Program-made: the position numbers and the translations under genes
NCBI GenBank assembly: GCA_023251195.1
Contig: JAHEZG010000045.1
Span: 1 to 16,354, forward strand
Origin: Chitinophagaceae bacterium
Lineage (GTDB): Bacteria > Bacteroidota > Bacteroidia > Chitinophagales > UBA10324
Length of the DNA: 16,354 nt
Reading direction: 5' to 3'
Part shown: piece after piece, positions 5,325 to 12,059 of the stretch
How positions within the stretch are numbered: the stretch's first letter is position 1
How the letters are laid out: every line of letters starts with the position of its first letter
Notes under the pieces: generated by a model
Seen by the model: the letters and a program-made list of their open reading frames with translations, nothing else
Databases searched by the model: none
Told to the model about the DNA's origin: nothing

Positions 5325-8300
5325 GTGAAATTAGTCAGCTTAGAGATCAAGGGTTTTAAAAGCTTTGCCGAAAAAACCACCATCAACTTTAACGATGCTG
5401 TAACAGGTGTTGTGGGACCGAACGGAAGCGGCAAGAGTAATGTGGTGGATGCTATCCGCTGGGTGCTGGGCGAACAGAAGACCACTGTGCTGCGCTCGGA
5501 GAAAATGGAGAATGTGATTTTCAACGGCACCAAGAACCGCAAAGCCGCAGGGCTTGCCGAAGTGTTTCTGACTTTTGAAAACACAAAGAACCTGCTGCCG
5601 ACTGAGTATCACTCGGTGACCATATCGCGCCACTACTACCGCAACGGCGAGAGCGAGTACAAGCTGAACAATGTAACCTGCCGCTTAAAAGACATTACGA
5701 GTTTGTTTATGGATACGGGCATCAGCAGCGACTCGTACGCGATTATTGAGCTGGGCATGGTGAACGATATTCTGAACGACAAGGAACACAGCCGCCGTAA
5801 ATTGTTTGAACAGGCAGCGGGCATATCGAAGTACAAGGCGCGCAAGAAGGAAACTTTTCAGAAGCTGGAACTCACGCAAATTGATTTGAACCGCGTGGAT
5901 GATTTGTTGTTTGAGATTGACAGCAACCTGAAATCGCTCGAGAGCCAGGCGCGCAAAACGGAGCGCTATTTTAAACTGAAGGAAGAATACAAGTTGCTGG
6001 CGATAGAGCTGGCAGTGTTTACGATTGACGGAATACGCAAGGCATTTGAGCAGGTGCAGCAGCAGCAACAGCAGGAAGAGGAAAAGAAGATTGCGCTCGA
6101 TACGGAAATTGTGCTGAAGGAAGCGGGCATTCAGCAGGAGAAAAGAGATAACATTGAGAAAGAAAAAAATCTGTTACAGTCGCAAAAGCAACTGAATGAA
6201 CTGGTGACGGGGCTGAAGCAAAAGGAAAATGAAAAAAATCTTTTAGCAGAAAATAAAAAACATCAGACCGACACGAAGGAGCGCCTTACGCAACAGAATA
6301 TTTTTTCGGGAGAGAATCTCGGTCGCTTAGATGTGGAACTGGCAGATGCTGATGCACGGAACAGTAACGAACAGAAGTTGCTCATCACCCTGCAAACAGA
6401 ACTGGAGCAAGCGAAGATTACATTGGAGAACATCCGGTTGGGACACAGTGATGCGCGCCGGAATTTAGATACACAGAACAGACAGGTGCAGGCAGCGGAT
6501 TCGGAAATAAATGAATCGGACCGCAAGCTGGCAGTGAACAATGTGAAGAAAGAAAATTCGACGAAGGATATTCAGGTGATATGGAACGAGCACAAGCAGC
6601 GCATTGACGACAAGGGCAGAATGACTGCCGAATTATTTGAAATGCATCAGCAGGAAACTTTGCAGCGCGATGCGATTGCGCAACTGACACAGCAGGGTGA
6701 TGAACTGCAATTGCAAATAGGAATTGCGGAAGAAGCGGTTGATAAAACACGCGAGACACTGAATGATAAAAACAGAAAGCTGGATGCGCGCTCGAATGAA
6801 TTTAACCTGACGAAAAGTTTTATTGAGAGCATGGAAGGTTTTCCGGACTCGATAAAATTTCTGGCGCAGAACAATACCTGGTCGCAAACAAAAGCTCCGC
6901 TCCTCTCTGACATTATAAGTTGCAACCCGGAGTACCGCGTGGCGATTGAAACTTACTTAGAGAATTATCTGAACTACTATGTGGTTAGTGATATGAAGGA
7001 AGCAATGGGCGCGGTGAATTTGCTGAGCAGTGCTTCGAAAGGTCGCGCAAACTTTTTTGTGCTGAATGATTTTGAAGATTTTAATTCTTCAACTATCACT
7101 GCACCTGAAGGAACAATAGCAGCAGTGGATGTTCTGGATTTGGATAGTGAATACAAAAACTTAGGCGCGTATCTGTTACACAATGTTTTTGTGGCAGCGA
7201 ATGATGCGCAGGTGGAAGGTGCACGAAATAAAAATGCGGTGATACTATCGCGCTCCGGAAAAATGATGCGCAGTCCGTACTCGGTTTCGGGTGGACAGGT
7301 GGGTTCGTTCAGCGGGAAGAGATTGGGGCGTGTGAAGAACATGGAAGCGCTCGGAAAAGAAATTGAACAACTGAAAGCTGATTCGGAAAACCTGCGCGCG
7401 CAATTGCAAACACAGCAACAGGAGTTGATTGCTTTGAAAACTTCTTCGACTGATAAGGAATTAGATGCTGCGCGTGAAAAACTGAATCACATTAAGAACC
7501 TGATTACTTCTATTAAAACCAAGATTGAACATTTAGAAGAAAGTCAGACGGCGGCTGAAGAGCGCAAGAAAGTTTTGGAACAACTGTTACACGAACTGGA
7601 TGCAGAGAATGAATTGCTGAATATGCATCGTGCAGAACTGGTGGGCAAGCGCGCAGGTTTATTTGAAGCGCTGACATCTATGGAGCAATCGTTTAAAGCA
7701 ACCGAAGCGGGATTGAATGAAGCATCGGTTATTTTCAACTCGAAGAATATTCAGTTTCTGCAACAGCAGAATAAAGTGGGTGGCATATCGCAGGAAATAA
7801 GTTTTAAGCAGCAAACACATCTGCAACTGAAGGAACAGATTGAGAACAACAACATCGCCATTATTCACGCCACTGCTCAGCTTGCTGATATTGAACAGAA
7901 GATGAGCATTGCGGAAGTGGAACTGATACACCTGTATGAAGAGAAGACAAGGCAGGAAGCAACAGTGGCGCAAGTGGAACAAGTGTATTACGAAAGTCGC
8001 GGACAGATAAATGCGGAGGAAGAAAAAATCAGAGTGTTACACCGCAGCAAGGAACAGGTGGAAATGATATTGAACCAGGTGAAGGAGAAATCAACCGAGA
8101 TGAAAATTCAGTTGGGTTCACTGAAGGAAAGATTAGACCTTGAATTCCATTTGAACATTGAAGAGCTGATGGACAAGGAACCGAATGCTGAACTGAACAG
8201 AGAAGAACTGACTGAGAAAACCTCGCGCCTGAAAAGCCGCATTGATAATTTCGGAGAAATAAATCCGATGGCGGTTGAGGCATTCAACGAAATGAAGCAG

Positions 8301-8855
8301 CGCGCTGATTTCATTACCACGCAGAAAACTGATTTGGCAAATGCAAAAGAAATGTTGCTGAAGACGATTGAGGAAATTGATACCACCGCGAAAGAACAAT
8401 TCTTAACTGCGTTCAATAAAATCAAAGAAAATTTTCAGAAAGTTTTCCGTTCGTTATTTACCGAAGATGATACCTGCGATTTGCTGCTCGTGAATCCGGA
8501 GAGTCCGTTGGATTCTGATATTGAAATTATCGCGAAGCCAAAAGGCAAGCGCCCGCAAACCATTAATCAACTTTCCGGTGGAGAAAAAACATTGACTGCT
8601 ATCTCTCTCCTCTTCTCGCTTTATTTACTCAAGCCCGCTCCGTTTTGTATTCTCGATGAGGTGGATGCTCCGCTCGATGATGCGAACATTCATAAGTTCA
8701 ACGAAATTATCAAGGAGTTCAGCCAGGATTCGCAATTCATTCTCGTCACTCACAACAAACAAACCATGAGCACCGTTGATGTTATTTATGGTGTCACTAT
8801 GCAGGAGCAAGGAGTTAGTAAAGTGGTGCCGGTGGATTTCCGTAGTTTGAATTAA
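5325..8855 (+). CDS. smc: Chromosome segregation ATPase SMC
   Basis: 1176 aa, full length for bacterial SMC. The N-terminal head begins SLEIKGFKSFAEKT and carries Walker A GPNGSGKS (31-38) and VVDAIRWVLGEQ. Long coiled-coil arms run from about 170 to 500 and 680 to 1000, including a Gln run (QVQQQQQQ) near 243-250. The hinge is at about 504-665. The C-terminal head has the signature LSGGEK (1083-1088), Walker B CILDE (1108-1112) and the following VDAPLDDAN. It works as a dimer, with ScpA/ScpB (not in this window), to load and extrude DNA for chromosome compaction and segregation. The start is GTG at 5325, which gives the family N-terminus. The gene is clearly richer in GC than the SIR2 block upstream, consistent with a resident housekeeping gene beside transferred DNA. 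Many antisense ORFs within it are shadows. Confidence 0.97.
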   Translation: MKLVSLEIKGFKSFAEKTTINFNDAVTGVVGPNGSGKSNVVDAIRWVLGEQKTTVLRSEKMENVIFNGTKNRKAAGLAEVFLTFENTKNLLPTEYHSVTISRHYYRNGESEYKLNNVTCRLKDITSLFMDTGISSDSYAIIELGMVNDILNDKEHSRRKLFEQAAGISKYKARKKETFQKLELTQIDLNRVDDLLFEIDSNLKSLESQARKTERYFKLKEEYKLLAIELAVFTIDGIRKAFEQVQQQQQQEEEKKIALDTEIVLKEAGIQQEKRDNIEKEKNLLQSQKQLNELVTGLKQKENEKNLLAENKKHQTDTKERLTQQNIFSGENLGRLDVELADADARNSNEQKLLITLQTELEQAKITLENIRLGHSDARRNLDTQNRQVQAADSEINESDRKLAVNNVKKENSTKDIQVIWNEHKQRIDDKGRMTAELFEMHQQETLQRDAIAQLTQQGDELQLQIGIAEEAVDKTRETLNDKNRKLDARSNEFNLTKSFIESMEGFPDSIKFLAQNNTWSQTKAPLLSDIISCNPEYRVAIETYLENYLNYYVVSDMKEAMGAVNLLSSASKGRANFFVLNDFEDFNSSTITAPEGTIAAVDVLDLDSEYKNLGAYLLHNVFVAANDAQVEGARNKNAVILSRSGKMMRSPYSVSGGQVGSFSGKRLGRVKNMEALGKEIEQLKADSENLRAQLQTQQQELIALKTSSTDKELDAAREKLNHIKNLITSIKTKIEHLEESQTAAEERKKVLEQLLHELDAENELLNMHRAELVGKRAGLFEALTSMEQSFKATEAGLNEASVIFNSKNIQFLQQQNKVGGISQEISFKQQTHLQLKEQIENNNIAIIHATAQLADIEQKMSIAEVELIHLYEEKTRQEATVAQVEQVYYESRGQINAEEEKIRVLHRSKEQVEMILNQVKEKSTEMKIQLGSLKERLDLEFHLNIEELMDKEPNAELNREELTEKTSRLKSRIDNFGEINPMAVEAFNEMKQRADFITTQKTDLANAKEMLLKTIEEIDTTAKEQFLTAFNKIKENFQKVFRSLFTEDDTCDLLLVNPESPLDSDIEIIAKPKGKRPQTINQLSGGEKTLTAISLLFSLYLLKPAPFCILDEVDAPLDDANIHKFNEIIKEFSQDSQFILVTHNKQTMSTVDVIYGVTMQEQGVSKVVPVDFRSLN

Positions 8856-8865
8856 AAACACACTG

Positions 8866-8890
8866 TGTCATGCTGAGCTTGTCGAAGCAT
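8866..8890 (+). repeat. Dispersed repeat of the TGTCATGCTGAGCTTGTCGAAG type
   Basis: This matches a repeat family, known in many bacterial genomes, whose consensus resembles TGTCA..CTGA.CTTGTCGAAG and often appears as spurious 'CHPELVEG' peptides. A second member is at 9403-9427 (CACCCTGAACTTTTCGAAGG core). Both are in intergenic DNA on the same side of the RAYT locus. Confidence 0.6.
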
Positions 8891-8907
8891 TTGGGGGTTT
8901 GCTTTTT

Positions 8908-9013
8908 TGAATACAAAAAAGCACCGTGCTTTCCGCTTCTATCTTTTTTTATTGATTACAATAAAAAAAGGATATCCGCTGCAATCACTAACCCGAGCAT
9001 CACTAAATCTTAA
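8908..9013 (-). ncRNA. Candidate structured RNA or 3' element with 12-bp stem-loop
   Basis: Read on the minus strand: GTGATTGCAGCGGATATCC, then a perfect 12-bp stem (8943-8954 / 8959-8970) with a four-base TAAT loop, then GATAGAAGCGGAAAGCA, then a small hairpin AAAGCA-CGG-TGCTTT followed by TTTTGT that looks like a terminator. The two AGCGG blocks flank the stem symmetrically. From memory, AGCGGATATCC-hairpin-AGCGGAAAGC is a pattern seen repeatedly in Bacteroidota intergenic DNA, but I cannot assign it to a named RNA family. Its 5' end is one copy of the 25-bp repeat. It could equally be a dispersed DNA repeat. Confidence 0.4.
8989..9013. repeat. 25-bp exact direct repeat, copy 1
   Basis: Identical to 9344-9368 (begins TAACCCGAGCATCAC, ends TAAATCTTAA), 355 bp apart. 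This copy is joined to the stem-loop element; the other copy is fused to the start of the orphan ORF 9101-9355. Confidence 0.9.
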
Positions 9014-9100
9014 GCGATAAATATTTTGAGAAGGCGATTTTTTTTCGTCCTTAATGTCGCTTCTGTCCTTTATTTTTTTTGAACGAAAATTTTCTGGATA

Positions 9101-9355
9101 TTAAAAATTCATCGTCAATTGACTTTCATCTGAAGGTTTGATTCCCTTTTTATTCTTTGTTCGAGAAGATTTCTTTTTTGAATTATCAAATTCACTAAAT
9201 CTTTTTGTTAGCAATTCAGGATATTTCTTATCAATGAATTTTTTTATCAGTGCAGCATGTGAAAGTGGTTTTCTTATATTTTCAATATCAGAGTTTGTTT
9301 CAAAGTCAAGTAAAACTAAATCTTGCTTCAACGCAATCTCTATTAACCCGAGCAT
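9101..9355 (-). CDS. Small orphan ORF, possibly a truncated gene
   Basis: 84 aa from ATG at 9355 (a GTG one codon upstream is also possible). I do not recognise it. The start (MLGLIEIALKQDLVLLDF) is hydrophobic, the middle (KPLSHAALIKKFIDKKYPELLTKRFSEF) is helical, and the end is Lys/Ser-rich and ends QLTMNF. The composition looks protein-like, but the first five or so codons are encoded by the 25-bp repeat, and an in-frame TAA lies just upstream inside that repeat. It may be the 3' remnant of a longer gene whose 5' part was replaced when the repeat formed, or a fortuitous ORF. Confidence 0.35.
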   Translation of the reverse strand: MLGLIEIALKQDLVLLDFETNSDIENIRKPLSHAALIKKFIDKKYPELLTKRFSEFDNSKKKSSRTKNKKGIKPSDESQLTMNF

Positions 9356-9368
9356 CACTAAATCTTAA
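9344..9368. repeat. 25-bp exact direct repeat, copy 2
   Basis: The second exact copy of 8989-9013. It overlaps the initiation region of the small orphan ORF, so the repeat supplies that ORF's start codon. Confidence 0.9.
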
Positions 9369-9402
9369 ACGAAAACTGTTACACTGTAACACTCACACGC
9401 TT

Positions 9403-9505
9403 TGTCACCCTGAACTTTTCGAAGGGCACTCAACGCTTTCATCATGAACCCAACGCTGTCATTGCGAAAATTCACGCTGTCATTGCGAACATTGTAATCA
9501 ATGTG
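9403..9505 (+). repeat. Cluster of dispersed intergenic repeats
   Basis: It contains a TGTCACCCTGAACTTTTCGAAGG copy (9403-9427), then two direct copies of ACGCTGTCATTGCGAA (9453-9468 and 9474-9489, period 21 bp). The second runs into ACATTG-TAAT-CAATGT (6-bp stem) and GAAGCAATCTG. TGTCATTGCGA...GAAGCAATCT is a repeat type found in many bacterial genomes. No gene is visible between 9369 and 9583; the short ORFs there are reads through repeats. Confidence 0.6.
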
Positions 9506-9583
9506 AAGCAATCTGTCCAGTTCAATCCTTCTTGCGGCTGACGCACTCATTTACTGTAACATATTTTTCATGCTGTATTCTTC

Positions 9584-9829
9584 AGCGACAAAGTTCTGCT
9601 CGATTTGCAATCGAGCTGAGCTAAGTGTTACGATTTGTAATCGTTTTTTAACAGAAGAAAATATTAGCAGCAAAGTTCTGCTCGATTTGCAATCGAGCTG
9701 AGCTAAGTGTTACGATTTGCAATCGTTTTTTAACCTATGAAAAAATTAGCGAAAATGTTCTGCTCGATTTGCAATCGAGCTGAGCTAAGTGTTACGATTT
9801 GTAATCGTTTTTTAACAGAAGAAAAAAAT
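9584..9829 (+). repeat. Three 82-bp tandem repeats of paired hairpins (REP/BIME-like array)
   Basis: Near-identical units at 9584-9665, 9666-9747 and 9748-9829, with an exact 82-bp period. Each holds hairpin A, GCTCGATTTGCAATCGAGC (8-bp stem, TGC loop; at 9598-9616, 9680-9698, 9762-9780), a 13-bp spacer, then hairpin B, ACGATTTG(T/C)AATCGT (6-bp stem; at 9630-9644, 9712-9726, 9794-9808), followed by TTTTTAAC and an A-rich linker. Both hairpins share the core CGATTTGYAATCG. The array ends 32 bp before the RAYT gene, the arrangement expected of REP palindromes with their cognate transposase. The linkers are too alike to be CRISPR spacers. Confidence 0.9.
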
Positions 9830-9861
9830 AACGAATACAAAAGCAATTTTAACTTTACATT

Positions 9862-10428
9862 ATGAGCGCTTATGCAATCAGAGAAAAAGACGGAATTTAT
9901 TTTCTCACTTCAACCATAGTTGGTTGGGTAGATGTATTCACTCGCCAGCAATACCGCGATATAATTCTTGACAGTTTTGTTTACTGTCGAAAAAATAAAA
10001 ACTTGCAAGTACATGGATATGTAATCATGAGCAATCACATGCACTGGTTAGCATCAGCTAAACAAGGATTCGAACTCGATGCAGTCATTCGTGATTTCAA
10101 AAAACACACAAGCAAAGAAATTGTAAAAGCAATTGGAGTCAATGAAAAAGAAAGCCGAAAAGAATGGCTCCTCAATATGTTTGCATTTGCCGGACACACT
10201 CACGCCGACAACGAAAAAAATAAACTCTGGCAAAAAGGAAATCACCCCGAAATTATTTATACCGATAAATTCTTCGACCAGAAATTAAATTACATACACA
10301 ACAATCCTGTTCGTGCTGGTTTAGTTGAACTACCCGAAGATTATCTTTACAGCAGTGCTCGTGATTATCAGGGCAAGAAAGGATTAATAGAAATAGATAC
10401 AATCATTCTAACTCAATTCGTAAAATGA
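9862..10428 (+). CDS. REP-associated tyrosine transposase (RAYT, Y1/HUH family)
   Basis: 188 aa. It opens with a strand-rich segment (GIYFLTSTIVGWVDVFTR, 11-28) typical of the Y1_Tnp fold, then HGYVIMSNHMHWL (51-63) containing the HUH metal-binding pair His59/His61, and KLNYIHNNPVRAGLVE (141-156), in which Tyr144 is the candidate nucleophile. The following YLYSSARDY is characteristic of RAYTs. Length and motifs are complete, so the enzyme should be active. Such enzymes nick and join single-stranded DNA at REP hairpins; they are usually domesticated single-copy genes rather than mobile IS200 elements. It is flanked upstream by three paired-hairpin repeats and downstream by one pair in inverted orientation, so the whole 9584-10540 segment looks like one REP/RAYT unit. 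The start is the ATG at 9862. Confidence 0.93.
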   Translation: MSAYAIREKDGIYFLTSTIVGWVDVFTRQQYRDIILDSFVYCRKNKNLQVHGYVIMSNHMHWLASAKQGFELDAVIRDFKKHTSKEIVKAIGVNEKESRKEWLLNMFAFAGHTHADNEKNKLWQKGNHPEIIYTDKFFDQKLNYIHNNPVRAGLVELPEDYLYSSARDYQGKKGLIEIDTIILTQFVK

Positions 10429-10484
10429 AAACAAGCACACATTATGCAAACATCCAATCGCTTGTCACGCTGTCGGCGGGAAAT

Positions 10485-10540
10485 GTTCCATTACAAATGG
10501 AACGCACCCAATACAGCTCGATTGCAAATCGAGCAGAACA
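10485..10540 (-). repeat. Inverted paired-hairpin REP element downstream of RAYT
   Basis: 10516-10534 is the exact reverse complement of hairpin A of the upstream array, and the match extends over 27 bp (10514-10540). On its left, after a 12-bp spacer, GTTCCATT-ACA-AATGGAAC (10485-10503) occupies the place of inverted hairpin B. It keeps the ATTACAAAT core but has a different stem whose base changes are compensated on both sides. So the pair architecture (B', spacer, A') is conserved in inverted orientation. Confidence 0.85.
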
Positions 10541-10563
10541 TCACGACATATCGCGCGCAACGG

Positions 10564-10595
10564 AAAAAGCGCTCCGATAAATCGGAGCGCTTTTT
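10564..10595. terminator. Bidirectional rho-independent terminator
   Basis: A perfect 14-bp stem (AAAAAGCGCTCCGA / TCGGAGCGCTTTTT) with a TAAA loop at 10578-10581; the A-run and T-run make it functional on either strand. It separates the convergent RAYT gene (ending at 10428) and the small minus-strand gene whose TAA lies at 10597-10595. Confidence 0.9.
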
Positions 10596-10783
10596 TATTT
10601 TATAAAAACTCCTAAAACTCCTTCTGTATTCCTCCTATAACTCCCAGTTAAATCTTGTACTTGTAAATCATTCAACTTCTTCCTGAGTTTTTCGGCTTCC
10701 TCTTTTGCATTGAGATAAACTGCACTGCCTTCTTCCACCTTTGTTATGCGCTCACTTAATTCTTTTTTGATTTTGGTATTCAT
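10595..10783 (-). CDS. Small charged helical protein divergent from the second YoeB module
   Basis: 62 aa from ATG at 10783: MNTKIKKELSERITKVEEGS, then a helical KEEAEKLRKKLNDL stretch (about residues 24-37) and a short C-terminal tail ending GVLGVFIK. I do not recognise the family. The frame stays open to 10894, but the upstream part would overlap the promoter and palindrome region, so I take the internal Met. The stop codon sits inside the bidirectional terminator. It is transcribed away from the antitoxin/toxin operon, sharing with it an intergenic region that holds an 11-bp-arm palindrome. It could be an accessory regulator of the module, or an unrelated small gene. Confidence 0.5.
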   Translation of the reverse strand: MNTKIKKELSERITKVEEGSAVYLNAKEEAEKLRKKLNDLQVQDLTGSYRRNTEGVLGVFIK

Positions 10784-10827
10784 TTGTAAATTTTCTTTCT
10801 CATCGGAGTTTGAATTAATTATAAAAG

Positions 10828-10853
10828 TGTTGTTGGTCAGGCGACCAACAACA
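10828..10853. promoter_or_regulatory. Perfect 11-bp-arm palindrome, candidate operator
   Basis: The arms TGTTGTTGGTC (10828-10838) and GACCAACAACA (10843-10853) flank AGGC. The palindrome ends 15 bp upstream of the -7 box at 10869-10876, where it would cover the -33 region of the antitoxin/YoeB promoter; it also lies upstream of the divergent 62-aa gene. Position and symmetry suit a dimeric autorepressor. A related palindrome (GGTCGCCTGACC core) may be a dispersed repeat in Bacteroidota, so operator function is inference. Confidence 0.5.
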
Positions 10854-10868
10854 GCAATAAAAATATTA

Positions 10869-10876
10869 TAAATTTG
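10869..10876 (+). promoter_or_regulatory. Bacteroidetes -7 box TAAATTTG upstream of the second YoeB module
   Basis: A perfect TAnnTTTG, ending 17 bp before the antitoxin ATG at 10894. It is the same octamer as before the first YoeB module. No clear -33 TTG is present at the standard distance; the palindrome occupies that area. Confidence 0.45.
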
Positions 10877-10893
10877 CATTAAACAATTACTCA

Positions 10894-11130
10894 ATGGAAA
10901 CCATCATTCGTCTTCGCTTATCTGAATTGACTGAGGCAACTCTTGGAAAAATAAAAAAACTATTAAGCAGTTCAGCAATTACCGCCGATCCGCAAATAAG
11001 TATTACCGTTGATTCAGGTGATTACCCTACACAATTAAATAAATCTATTGAGCAGATAAAGAAGGGCGATACACTTTCATTTACTATGGAGGATCTTGAA
11101 ACTTATGTAACCAGGAACTTTAAAGATTGA
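10894..11130 (+). CDS. Short antitoxin partner of the second YoeB toxin
   Basis: 78 aa, overlapping the toxin start by 4 bp. The N-terminus (TIIRLRLSELTEATLGKIKKLL) parallels the first antitoxin (short strand, LT, helix ending IKKL), while the C-terminal half (LNKSIEQIKKGDTLSFTMEDLETYV) is a helix plus acidic tail of the kind that wraps a RelE-fold toxin. It is not a standard Phd/YefM protein. It is expected to neutralise the adjacent toxin and perhaps to autoregulate through the palindrome at 10828-10853; both are inferred from layout. Confidence 0.75.
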   Translation: METIIRLRLSELTEATLGKIKKLLSSSAITADPQISITVDSGDYPTQLNKSIEQIKKGDTLSFTMEDLETYVTRNFKD

Positions 11131-11387
11131 AGCAGATTATTTTTTCGCAGGTAGCGCTTAATGACCTGCAATTATTTAAATCAGGAAATCAGAAATTAGT
11201 TTTTAAAATACTGGAGTTGATTTCCGATATTCAAAAAAATCCCTATAGCGGATTAGGAAAACCCGAACCACTGAAGCATGAGTATGCAGGTATGTGGTCG
11301 AGAAGAATTAACGATGAACACCGGTTGATTTATAAAGTGAATGAAGGTTCTATTGAAATTCTAAAGTGCTTCGGGCATTATTCATAA
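11127..11387 (+). CDS. yoeB: YoeB/Txe-family mRNA interferase toxin (second copy)
   Basis: 86 aa, with the YoeB core NPYSGLGKPEPLKHEYAG (38-55), MWSRRINDEHRLIY (56-69) and the terminal HYS. The catalytic set Glu47, Arg66, His84 and Tyr85 is intact. The start is TTG at 11127 in a TTGA overlap with the antitoxin stop; the usual family N-terminus (a MK-strand) begins exactly there and no ATG fits. With the toxin at 1137 (GTG start, GTGA overlap), both YoeB genes here use weak start codons in the same 4-bp overlap, which should hold toxin below antitoxin synthesis. N-terminal halves of the two toxins differ considerably, so this is an old paralogue or independent acquisition rather than a recent duplication. 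Confidence 0.88.
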   Translation: MKQIIFSQVALNDLQLFKSGNQKLVFKILELISDIQKNPYSGLGKPEPLKHEYAGMWSRRINDEHRLIYKVNEGSIEILKCFGHYS

Positions 11388-11403
11388 AGCAGATATGAAA
11401 TTT

Positions 11404-12048
11404 TCAATTCTTTCGCAAAAGATGTATTGCTAAAAGTGTTATCCAAGTGCAACCAATAATCAAACACAACCGCTGAAACAACCCTGCATAGTCAACAAAG
11501 AATGGAAGTTGTTTAAAGCCCATACTTGTAATGATGAAAGTTGCAATCATTGCGAAGCCGGTGATTGAAGAATAAGTTGCCCAACTGTGTTCGTGCATTG
11601 CAATAAAATTTTTTCGAAAAACAAAACATGCCCACGGCAAACAAACAAATACGAACATTGAAAACCCATCGTGCAAATGTCCGCGAATGGTGAACTGCGC
11701 AACTTTGAGCGGAAGGTTTGTCGGATAACCATAAACAGGATCAGTGTAACAGAAGCCAGCGACAATTAATCCAATTCCAACTAAAGAAATTAATAATGGT
11801 CCTTTGAATTTTGTTTTTGATGTATTAAAAATCCGTCGCAATCCGAATGAGAAAATGAAAAGGAGAATTCCTGTTACAATGAAATTTACAATTTGTGTCC
11901 AACCTGTTACACCAATAGCCAATGAACTTAACGGAAACCGGATTGAACTATAATCCGCTCGCATTGCACCTTCAATAAAACTGATGGTGATGAATAATGG
12001 ACAGGCAATTACTCCGCACCATAAAAGAGTTTTCGTTTTGATATTCAT
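11404..12048 (-). CDS. DUF998 family integral membrane protein
   Basis: 214 aa with about six hydrophobic spans: near residues 7-25, 50-70, 83-102, 127-146, 156-176 and 190-210. The layout and landmarks (LSSLAIG, TGWTQIVNFIVTGILLF, CYTDPVYGYP, RGHLHDGFSMFVFV) match the DUF998 family. The family's biochemical function is not established. The His/Asp-bearing GHLHDG motif in a loop is a conserved-looking feature. It lies 11 bp downstream of the 74-aa membrane protein gene on the same strand, so the two are probably co-transcribed. It converges with the second YoeB gene, separated by only 16 bp. Confidence 0.85.
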   Translation of the reverse strand: MNIKTKTLLWCGVIACPLFITISFIEGAMRADYSSIRFPLSSLAIGVTGWTQIVNFIVTGILLFIFSFGLRRIFNTSKTKFKGPLLISLVGIGLIVAGFCYTDPVYGYPTNLPLKVAQFTIRGHLHDGFSMFVFVCLPWACFVFRKNFIAMHEHSWATYSSITGFAMIATFIITSMGFKQLPFFVDYAGLFQRLCLIIGCTWITLLAIHLLRKN

Positions 12049-12059
12049 AAAATATTTTC

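Noticed and set aside
5685..6068. 127-codon antisense ORF within smc, and many similar ones up to 8861
   Set aside because: They are shadows of the smc coding frame, with no plausible family or start context.
6053..6080. CAG/CAA run in smc as a possible unstable microsatellite
   Set aside because: It is a short mixed-codon Gln run in the coiled coil, with the frame intact and codons varied, so it is not a simple repeat expansion.
9138..9447. Plus-strand ORFs over the orphan gene and repeat cluster
   Set aside because: They are antisense to the orphan ORF and end in the well-known spurious 'CHPELFEG' peptide made by a dispersed repeat.
9584..9829. Possible CRISPR array
   Set aside because: The 82-bp units are nearly identical throughout, so there are no variable spacers, and no cas genes are present.
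10784..10894. 37-codon N-terminal extension of the 62-aa protein
   Set aside because: It would cover the palindrome and both promoter regions, and the added residues look like translated intergenic DNA.
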